Shown here: positions 1-5,843 of the stretch, piece by piece | Layout of the letters: each line of letters starts with the position of its first letter | Numbering within the stretch: position 1 is the first letter of the stretch | Origin: Bacteroides_E sp964583185 | Lineage (GTDB): Bacteria > Bacteroidota > Bacteroidia > Bacteroidales > Bacteroidaceae | Assembly: GCA_964583185.1 (NCBI GenBank) | Contig: CAZOVL010000059.1 | Coordinates: 1 to 16,541 of the forward strand | Direction of reading: 5' to 3' | DNA length: 16,541 nucleotides | The notes under the pieces: model-generated | Database searches by the model: none | Seen by the model: only the letters and a program-made list of their open reading frames with translations | Told to the model about the DNA's origin: nothing | Made by a program: the position numbers and the translations under genes

Positions 1-955
1 TTTCATCAAAAACGCCTTCTAAAAAAGGATAGATTTCTTCATTTCCTGCACATAGTACATCGTCGAATACACCCCAAGATTGTGCCACTTTATAAGGACC
101 TCCTGTACAACCCAAATTTGGATAGGTAGTTAGGGCTGCCAACATATGCCCGGGCAGGTCAACTTCCGGAATAATGGTGATGAAACGATCTTGAGCATAT
201 TGCACAATATCCTTAATCTCCTCTTGTGTATAATATCCGCCATAAGGCTGACCATCATACTCTCCACTATTCTTACCTATCACTGTTTGTTCTCTTTTAG
301 AACCTATTTCTATAAGCTCAGGATATTTCTTTATCTCAACTCTCCATCCTTGATCATCGGTAAGATGCCAATGGAAGCGGTTGATGTTATGCATAGCCAA
401 CATGTCAATGTATATCTTAATGGAATCGGTAGAGAACATATGGCGACTTACATCCAAGTGCATTCCACGATAAGGGAATCGAGGAAAATCAGAGATTGTG
501 ACTGCAGGAAACTTTACTGAAGTTAATTTAGAATCAATAGGTAGAAATTTACGTAACGCTTGGATACCATAAAAAAGTCCGGCTTCTGATGCTCCGCTAA
601 TTGTAATTTTTTCTTCATCAACCACTAAATCATAAGCCTCTAAGTTGTCCGAGTGTTTATCCAAATTCAAGAATATTCCATTCGGGGTGTTTTCCGAGTG
701 GTTTAGAGAAAGTTTTATTCCGGTACAATCAACGATGTAATCGCTCAAGAACGATGCAATCTGTTGCATATTATCACTCTTTTCGGAGAATATGATGGGC
801 GTTTTACTATTCAATTCAAACCCCTCTCCTTCACTATAGCTTATATGTTGTATTTTAGGAACAATTTCATAAGAAGCTTTACCACTTCTTTCTCCACAAC
901 TGGAAAGTATAAATAACAAACATCCCATAAGAAGATACAATTTTGTGTTTTTCAT
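1..955 (-). CDS. GH20 family beta-N-acetylhexosaminidase lipoprotein (5' part; 3' end outside window)
   Basis: The frame opens at ATG 955 (minus strand) and stays open for 318 codons to the left edge, so only the N-terminal part is present. Residues 1-20 form a lipoprotein signal with lipobox LSSC (Cys20). Residues about 30-150 look like the GH20b N-terminal domain, ending in EAGLFYGIQALRKFLP. The catalytic TIM barrel starts near residue 160 with FPRFPYRGMHLDVSRHMF, then HNINRFHWHLTDDQGWRVEIKKYPEL and IPEVDLPGHMLAAL, all classic GH20 signatures. The catalytic Asp-Glu pair (HxGGDE) would follow shortly after the window edge and cannot be checked. The enzyme should remove terminal GlcNAc or GalNAc from glycans in the periplasm or at the cell surface. 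It is divergent from the VOC gene, and no susC/susD genes are visible, so membership in a polysaccharide utilization locus is unproven. Confidence 0.93.
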   Translation of the reverse strand, partial: MKNTKLYLLMGCLLFILSSCGERSGKASYEIVPKIQHISYSEGEGFELNSKTPIIFSEKSDNMQQIASFLSDYIVDCTGIKLSLNHSENTPNGIFLNLDKHSDNLEAYDLVVDEEKITISGASEAGLFYGIQALRKFLPIDSKLTSVKFPAVTISDFPRFPYRGMHLDVSRHMFSTDSIKIYIDMLAMHNINRFHWHLTDDQGWRVEIKKYPELIEIGSKREQTVIGKNSGEYDGQPYGGYYTQEEIKDIVQYAQDRFITIIPEVDLPGHMLAALTTYPNLGCTGGPYKVAQSWGVFDDVLCAGNEEIYPFLEGVFDE

Positions 956-1164
956 AGTTCTACTCTCTTAAATATTTTTAGGTTAGTCCATTAAGACCCA
1001 ATCAGCTAAACAAATATAGGATAAATAAAACAAAAATCATCCTTATTGTTCCAATCAAACTCATTAAGTTTATAACAGCTATAAAAACAGATAAAAATCC
1101 AGCCAATCTGAAGCAAAAAAAATAGTAGCTAAACAATAACGAGTAACTGAGAGGGAAACATAAT
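956..1164. other. Intergenic region between divergent GH20 and VOC genes
   Basis: This AT-rich stretch of 209 bases must hold the promoters of both divergent genes. I see no clear TAnnTTTG/TTTG pair, no hairpin and no small ORF in it. Confidence 0.5.
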
Positions 1165-1554
1165 ATGAAAATAGTACACATCGCTCTTTGGGTAGATAAT
1201 TTAGAGCAAATGAAAGATTTTTATCTTTCATATTTTGATGCAACGTGTAATAAAAAATACACTAACCCAACAAAAAAATTTACGTCCTATTTCATCTCCT
1301 TCAAAGAAGGAGGTTGCAGCATTGAATTGATGAATAAACCCGACATTTTAGCGAATAACGAAAGTAGAGGAAACAGGAAAGGATGGGCACATCTTGCCAT
1401 TTCTGTAGGTAGTAAAGAAAAAGTAGATGAAATGACAGAGCTTTTTAGGCAAGACGGTTTTAGAATTGAAGGAGAACCAAGAATAACCGGTGATGGTTTC
1501 TATGAAAGTATTATATTAGACCCGGAAGGAAATTTCATTGAAATTACTGAATAA
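1165..1554 (+). CDS. VOC superfamily protein (glyoxalase/dioxygenase fold)
   Basis: This 129-residue protein has the usual length and layout of a single-chain vicinal-oxygen-chelate protein: two beta-alpha-beta-beta-beta halves starting at MKIVHIALWVDNLEQMKDFY and GWAHLAISVGSKEKVDEM. The expected metal ligands are at His5, Glu54 (CSIELM), His76 (WAHLAIS) and Glu126 (GNFIEITE), which matches the glyoxalase I H/E/H/E pattern. A divalent metal site is therefore likely. The protein could be a lactoylglutathione-lyase-like isomerase, but substrate cannot be read from the sequence and Bacteroidetes generally lack glutathione. It has no signal peptide, so it is cytoplasmic. It is a stand-alone gene, 211 bases before the esterase gene. 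Confidence 0.88.
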   Translation: MKIVHIALWVDNLEQMKDFYLSYFDATCNKKYTNPTKKFTSYFISFKEGGCSIELMNKPDILANNESRGNRKGWAHLAISVGSKEKVDEMTELFRQDGFRIEGEPRITGDGFYESIILDPEGNFIEITE

Positions 1555-1615
1555 TGATACTTTGTCTTTGTTATTTTTATTCCCCCTTCAGAAGTAGCAC
1601 AACGAGGCTCTTAGT

Positions 1616-1693
1616 CGGTCTAGGACTGAACCCTCCTCGGTCTAGGACCGAAGGGCCTTCGGTCCTAGACCGAGCGACCTTATGACCTAGACC
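1616..1693. repeat. Cluster of CTAG-centred palindromic repeats with a 19-bp perfect hairpin
   Basis: Four variants of a GGTCTAGGACC-like motif occur in 78 bases: 1616-1629 (CGGTCTAGGACTGA), 1638-1651 (CGGTCTAGGACCGA), 1659-1673 (TCGGTCCTAGACCGA, inverted) and 1684-1693 (GACCTAGACC). Copies two and three form a perfect 19-bp inverted repeat (1636-1654 against 1656-1674) around one central G. Each motif is itself nearly palindromic (CGGTC-TAG-GACCG). The block is much richer in GC than its surroundings. It lies in a 211-base spacer after the VOC stop and before the esterase start, with no ORF. It resembles a REP-like or intergenic palindromic repeat, or an mRNA stability or terminator structure; it lacks a U-tract, which argues against a simple terminator. 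Confidence 0.8.
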
Positions 1694-1765
1694 CTTTTAT
1701 ATGGCTTCCATTTTTTAAGTTTAAAAGAAAATATGTAAAACTGTTATAACTACAATTAAGATCTA

Positions 1766-2605
1766 ATGAAGAAACAATTAACTACTTTATTAACGCTCTG
1801 CTGTATAATCTTTGCTAGTAGCAGCCTGGCACAGAAAAATCAATCGTTGGTCGATACACTATCCATCTATAGCTCTTCTATGGATGTTTTTATTAAGAAT
1901 GTAGTCATCTTGCCCAACAGTTATGCAAAGACTCAAAAATCTTATCCGGTAGTTTATTTACTACACGGATACGGAGGTACCTACTCCACATGGATTAAAG
2001 GTGTTAAGCCCACACTACAAGAGGAAGCCAATAAATTAGATTTAATCATTGTTTGTCCCGACGGGAAAAACAGCTGGTATTGGGATAGTCCTATCAATCC
2101 TAAAGTTAGATTTGAAACTTATGTAAGTAAAGAACTTGTGGCATACATTGACTCAAACTTCCGCACACTGGCTAGTAATAAAAACCGAGCCATAACCGGA
2201 TTCAGCATGGGTGGACACGGAGGATTGTGGCTAGGAATTAATCACCCTGATGTATTTGGGGCTTGTGGTTCTATGAGTGGTGGAGTTGACATTCGCCCAT
2301 TTCCTAACAACTGGAATATGAAAAATCAACTAGGTAGCTACAATGAAAACAAAGAGGTATGGAACAAACACACTGTTATTAACCAATTGCATAAAATTAA
2401 ACCGAACTCACTGGAAATTATTATTGATTGTGGCATTAATGATTTCTTTTTTGAAGTGAATGAAAACCTACATAAACAGTTACTTTATCTAAAGATTCCT
2501 CACGATTACATTACCCGTCCCGGGGCTCACACCGGCGAATACTGGCATAATGCCATTGACTATCAATTATTGTTTTTCAGAAAGTTTTTCAACAAGTATA
2601 AATAG
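1766..2605 (+). CDS. Secreted esterase, esterase D / Fes-like alpha/beta hydrolase
   Basis: This 279-residue alpha/beta hydrolase belongs to the putative esterase family (PF00756; S-formylglutathione hydrolase, feruloyl and acetylxylan esterase relatives). Residues 1-22 are a Sec signal peptide (hydrophobic TLLTLCCIIFASSS, cleavage near SLA-Q), so it acts in the periplasm or outside. The oxyanion-hole segment LLHGYGGTYSTW lies at about 65-76. The nucleophile elbow is GFSMGG with Ser147. Probable acid and base are Asp226 (DCGINDFF) and His255 (GAHTGEYW), all in the expected order. Family members hydrolyse short acyl or feruloyl esters, including those on plant polysaccharides, but the substrate cannot be assigned. 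No carbohydrate-binding module is present. It appears to be a single-gene unit, followed 109 bases later by the DMT gene. Confidence 0.9.
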   Translation: MKKQLTTLLTLCCIIFASSSLAQKNQSLVDTLSIYSSSMDVFIKNVVILPNSYAKTQKSYPVVYLLHGYGGTYSTWIKGVKPTLQEEANKLDLIIVCPDGKNSWYWDSPINPKVRFETYVSKELVAYIDSNFRTLASNKNRAITGFSMGGHGGLWLGINHPDVFGACGSMSGGVDIRPFPNNWNMKNQLGSYNENKEVWNKHTVINQLHKIKPNSLEIIIDCGINDFFFEVNENLHKQLLYLKIPHDYITRPGAHTGEYWHNAIDYQLLFFRKFFNKYK

Positions 2606-2652
2606 CAGGTAAAATATTGATATAAAATGGAAAATAACGATAGCTTCCATTC

Positions 2653-2660
2653 TATCTTTG
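2653..2660 (+). promoter_or_regulatory. Possible Bacteroidetes -7 element (TATCTTTG) for the DMT gene
   Basis: TATCTTTG matches the TAnnTTTG -7 consensus of the Bacteroidetes primary sigma factor. It lies 54 bases before the DMT start codon. A TTTG-type -33 element at the expected 19-21 base spacing is not evident, so the call rests on the -7 match alone. Confidence 0.4.
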
Positions 2661-2714
2661 CACACAATTATTTTGACTTAATATAAAATCGCGTAAAATA
2701 GTTAAACAAAGTAT

Positions 2715-3083
2715 ATGAAAGCTATAGTAACCATTGGACTACTTGTTTGCTCCAACGTTTTTATGACCTTTGCTTGGTATGGCCACCTAAAATTTAAAGA
2801 TATGGGGTGGCTAAGTAACATAGGAGTACCTCTTATCATTCTTATCAGTTGGGGAATTGCATTTTTTGAGTATTGCTTTCAGGTACCGGCCAATCGGATG
2901 GGTTACATAGAAAATGGAGGTTCTTTTAATCTCTGGCAACTCAAAGTACTTCAAGAAGTAATTACCTTAGTAGTATTTACGCTATTCACCACCTTCGTGT
3001 TTAAGAATGAAGCATTCAGATGGAATCATGTAATAGGTTTCTGCTTTCTTATATTAGCTGTCTATTTTATTTTTAAGAAATAA
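2715..3083 (+). CDS. DMT family small membrane protein (DUF486)
   Basis: This 122-residue protein is almost wholly membrane-embedded, with four hydrophobic helices at about 4-24, 36-53, 76-95 and 104-120. Motifs FAWYGHLKF, ISWGIAFFEYCFQVPANRMGY and LWQLKVLQEVITLVVF are characteristic of the DUF486 / DMT family (PF04342), a compact relative of drug/metabolite transporters such as EmrE. The position is the inner membrane and the transported substrate is unknown. The gene stands alone: a candidate -7 promoter element precedes it and a strong hairpin terminator follows 22 bases after its stop. It is convergent with the large minus-strand operon. Confidence 0.9.
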   Translation: MKAIVTIGLLVCSNVFMTFAWYGHLKFKDMGWLSNIGVPLIILISWGIAFFEYCFQVPANRMGYIENGGSFNLWQLKVLQEVITLVVFTLFTTFVFKNEAFRWNHVIGFCFLILAVYFIFKK

Positions 3084-3104
3084 AAAGAATCACTTTTATA
3101 TAAA

Positions 3105-3142
3105 AAACAGAGTGTTTGACTGAAAATCAAAACACTCTGTTT
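3105..3142. terminator. Bidirectional rho-independent terminator between convergent units
   Basis: Perfect 13-bp arms AAACAGAGTGTTT (3105-3117) and AAACACTCTGTTT (3130-3142) flank a 12-base loop, whose edges can pair further with one bulge. Reading on the minus strand the stem is followed by a T-run (CTGTTTTTTATAT), a good terminator for the operon ending at 3209. On the plus strand it ends in TTTATCC, a weaker tail, serving the DMT gene. Confidence 0.88.
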
Positions 3143-3208
3143 ATCCATCTGTTACTTAGTTAAATAGCTAAAGGAATAACGAAAACCCCTGTCTATATGT
3201 AACCAAGC

Positions 3209-3727
3209 CTATCGTTCCACAATATATTTTCGTTCATTTTCAGAACCGTCGACTAGTTCTTCAATGAATGTCCGTTCTTTTTCCTTATATACTTCTTCAT
3301 AATCTTTTGTATAATGTGCATTGGGAACAACATTCAAGTCGAAAGTAAGTTCTTTTTTCTCTCCCGACTGAAAGTTGGCATAGATAGTTACATAGTTTTT
3401 CACATATCCAATGTTTTTTCTGCTGTCATAGAGCACGTGAACATATCCCTTTCCTTTAACAGGAAGCACCTTAACGCTTGTCTTACTTGAAAGTTCACAA
3501 CCACCAGAGACATGAATATCCGTTACAAAAAGAGGCTCATCCCCGGTATTTTTAATGGTATAGACAACCTCTAAAACTTGCCCAAATAGAATGGGTGAAT
3601 AATGCCTTACAGGATCTACAACGGATATAGTTGTGCGCTTGTTTTCTACATTAAAACAAGAAGACAGACCCAAAAGAAGGAATGGCAAGAACAACATTAT
3701 GATTCGGTTCAACTTGTTTGTTTTCAT
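3209..3727 (-). CDS. DUF1573 domain lipoprotein, last gene of the exopolysaccharide-like operon
   Basis: This 172-residue protein starts with a lipoprotein signal with lipobox LSSC (Cys24). Residues about 35-135 form a DUF1573 (PF07610) immunoglobulin-like beta-sandwich: an opening strand with YTIKNTGDEPLFVTDIHVSGGCE, then VLPVKGKGYVHVLYDSR and a GYVKNYVTIYANF strand. Most DUF1573 domains have a Cys-Gly-Cys-Thr motif after the second strand; here it is Gly-Gly-Cys77-Glu, so one cysteine is missing. The C-terminal tail (about 140-172) is charged and rich in Glu and Lys. Function is unknown for the family. The gene starts 7 bases after the DUF4838 stop, so co-transcription is near certain, and a periplasmic accessory or structural role next to the export machinery is a reasonable inference. 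Confidence 0.88.
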   Translation of the reverse strand: MKTNKLNRIIMLFLPFLLLGLSSCFNVENKRTTISVVDPVRHYSPILFGQVLEVVYTIKNTGDEPLFVTDIHVSGGCELSSKTSVKVLPVKGKGYVHVLYDSRKNIGYVKNYVTIYANFQSGEKKELTFDLNVVPNAHYTKDYEEVYKEKERTFIEELVDGSENERKYIVER

Positions 3728-3734
3728 AACTTCT

Positions 3735-5843
3735 TTAGTTTATTATTAGTTCGTCAAAAGCCATAGTTACTCTTTTTCCTTTTTGTTTAATTACCTCAAT
3801 AATTAGTTGTTTAACATCAGACACATCTAAATCTGCAGAGAGTTCAATCAATTTATCGTCCGGAGATATATCCTTTGGAGATAACTCGGCAGTTAATGCT
3901 CCATCTTTGTAAATCAATATTTTTTCTGGAGGAAGAATATTATGCCGTTTATCATTTAGAAATCGGAAGTGTATTTTTTCTCCCTTCTGTATCTCTTTAT
4001 TGATCTGGATTCCAAGTTTAAACATATCAGCACTAACTATAAGCCACCCATAATGATAATTATGGATGTATCCCAATAACCCGTTTTGAATCACTTGAAT
4101 ATTGCGGTAGTCATCATCTAATTTAGTCATCACTTGCAATGAAGAACCAATCAAGAGATTCTTTATCGGTTTACTTAACCTTGTCTCTATGTCTGCAACA
4201 AAGTCATCGAGCAACCCGTTCTCTTCTTTATGAGTTTTCATATCCTCAAAACTGACATAACGCTTCAATCGCTCCAAATAGGTCATTGTCTCAGGAAACG
4301 GAATCAATTTGTGTTCATCTACAGTTCCCAATCCATACTCATTCGCTCCTTGAAACAGTGCCAATTGAATACGTGTAAAGGAGAGGGCCGTTTGTAGTTT
4401 TTTCAACTTATTCTTTTCCTCTTCCGCTGCTTTTAAAATATAATCTTCCAATCCGTCATAGAAAGCAACAAATTTATCCGGGTCTGCATAAACAATGCTA
4501 TTACCAAAATCACCATACATTTCATATGGTTTGTTCATCTTTTGGGCACGTTGTTCCAGATATAAATAATAATCGGCAAGATACGTTCCTGAAATCGGAT
4601 AAAAATGAGTCAGGTACTTCCTACAAAGAGTGTCAACCGGAACATCTACATTCATCATTAAAGCAGCTATAACATACGTTTTCACATCATCAAAGGGGGC
4701 ATAATCGTATCCACTTCCGTTAAGAAACACACCTTCAATTCCTTGTTTTTTATAAAATCTCAATTGCTTTTGCAAAGAATATAAAATAGGCAAAGGGGTC
4801 ATCCAGTCGTCAAAATTTGCGGCATAATCCCAGATGTATACCTTTGAAACTTTTTGCTGCCAAGCATCTTTCAAATTAATAAACCGAGTGGTAGCTTTTG
4901 AAGATTTCAGAGAGACTCCTTTAGGCAAGTCTATGGTACTGATAACTACACCGGTATTGCCAGGCCATACTTTTTTAGGAGGTGACTGAACAGTCAGATA
5001 AGCGGTCGTAAAAAATAAATGTTTGGGAAAGCATTGCGTAATTTTCATTATAAAGTTAGACAAAGCAGGCATTGTATTATGGGGTGTATTTCCAGCAGCA
5101 ACACACTTTGGACACATACAAACCACCTCATTGTCATTGGGCATAATCATAAACCGATAGCTTTGTTTACTCCCATCTCCGTAATTATCCAAAATGTAAG
5201 ACTTCATTTGTAAACACAAATCAATACTGGAAAAACAAAATTGATCTTTGTTTTCCACTCCATTTTGAATAGCATAAATAGAGTCGGGTAGTTCACCATC
5301 TGTAATCTTTGATAGTCCATGCCCCCACAAGCCCCAAGCAGTTTCAACCATATCTGTTCCAATAATAGGTGCATATTCAAATTGCAAGTTAGGTAGAAAG
5401 TAAGGTTCTCTATATGAAAAGTCAAAATTCCTACAAACCGTCTCCATTGAAATCATAGGTGGAGGCAAATCCTCTGCTACAAAGTTATTATCTACTGAAG
5501 CCAGATGACTCATAAACTGATAAATAAGCCAAAGCATAGTTCGTTCTTCTTTGGCTATTAAATGAATTTTATTTCCCTCTTTTTCAATGCAATAATCGTA
5601 TTGACTTTCTTTGTTTACCGAAATGTGGATCAGTGACGAACCTGCTTTTTGTTTACTCAACAGAACGACTTTTTCAGAAGATCGTTTTTTTAAGTGGTTA
5701 TGTAAATAGGTACACCACTTCCTACTGACCCTATTCTCGTCGCAGGTTAGAGCGTACTGAATTTTTTTTGAAGGTGAACTTTGTGTACACCCCCAACTCA
5801 ACAGTATTAGAAAAGTCACCACAAAAAATCGCATTTCTTTCAT
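3735..5843 (-). CDS. DUF4838 glycosidase-like lipoprotein of the exopolysaccharide-like operon
   Basis: This 702-residue protein begins with a lipoprotein signal ending at LSWGC (Cys19). Residues about 25-115 resemble the alpha/beta N-terminal domain found before GH20 and alpha-glucuronidase barrels. Residues about 130-450 fit the DUF4838 domain (PF16126), a TIM-barrel-like module, shown by ETAWGLWGHGL and the Cys cluster MPNDNEVVCMCPKC (Cys242, Cys244, Cys247; Asp237). Residues about 450-570 are helical. Residues about 575-702 look like a beta-rich C-terminal domain. DUF4838 proteins are thought to act on carbohydrates, but no activity is firmly assigned that I know of. The start is ATG 5843, directly abutting the stop of the upstream TPR gene (TAGATG); Met4 is an alternative start. 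In position and cell location it parallels PgaB, the polymer-modifying lipoprotein of the PNAG system. Confidence 0.87.
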   Translation of the reverse strand: MKEMRFFVVTFLILLSWGCTQSSPSKKIQYALTCDENRVSRKWCTYLHNHLKKRSSEKVVLLSKQKAGSSLIHISVNKESQYDYCIEKEGNKIHLIAKEERTMLWLIYQFMSHLASVDNNFVAEDLPPPMISMETVCRNFDFSYREPYFLPNLQFEYAPIIGTDMVETAWGLWGHGLSKITDGELPDSIYAIQNGVENKDQFCFSSIDLCLQMKSYILDNYGDGSKQSYRFMIMPNDNEVVCMCPKCVAAGNTPHNTMPALSNFIMKITQCFPKHLFFTTAYLTVQSPPKKVWPGNTGVVISTIDLPKGVSLKSSKATTRFINLKDAWQQKVSKVYIWDYAANFDDWMTPLPILYSLQKQLRFYKKQGIEGVFLNGSGYDYAPFDDVKTYVIAALMMNVDVPVDTLCRKYLTHFYPISGTYLADYYLYLEQRAQKMNKPYEMYGDFGNSIVYADPDKFVAFYDGLEDYILKAAEEEKNKLKKLQTALSFTRIQLALFQGANEYGLGTVDEHKLIPFPETMTYLERLKRYVSFEDMKTHKEENGLLDDFVADIETRLSKPIKNLLIGSSLQVMTKLDDDYRNIQVIQNGLLGYIHNYHYGWLIVSADMFKLGIQINKEIQKGEKIHFRFLNDKRHNILPPEKILIYKDGALTAELSPKDISPDDKLIELSADLDVSDVKQLIIEVIKQKGKRVTMAFDELIIN

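Noticed and set aside
146..520. 124-codon plus-strand frame
   Set aside because: It lies opposite the clear GH20 coding frame and has no family resemblance.
1..2605. Polysaccharide utilization locus
   Set aside because: A glycosidase and an esterase are present but no susC/susD-like genes or hybrid sensor, and they are on opposite strands with an unrelated gene between.
5204..5425. 73-codon minus-strand frame inside the DUF4838 gene
   Set aside because: It is a second frame of the same DNA; the DUF4838 frame has continuous domain similarity across it.
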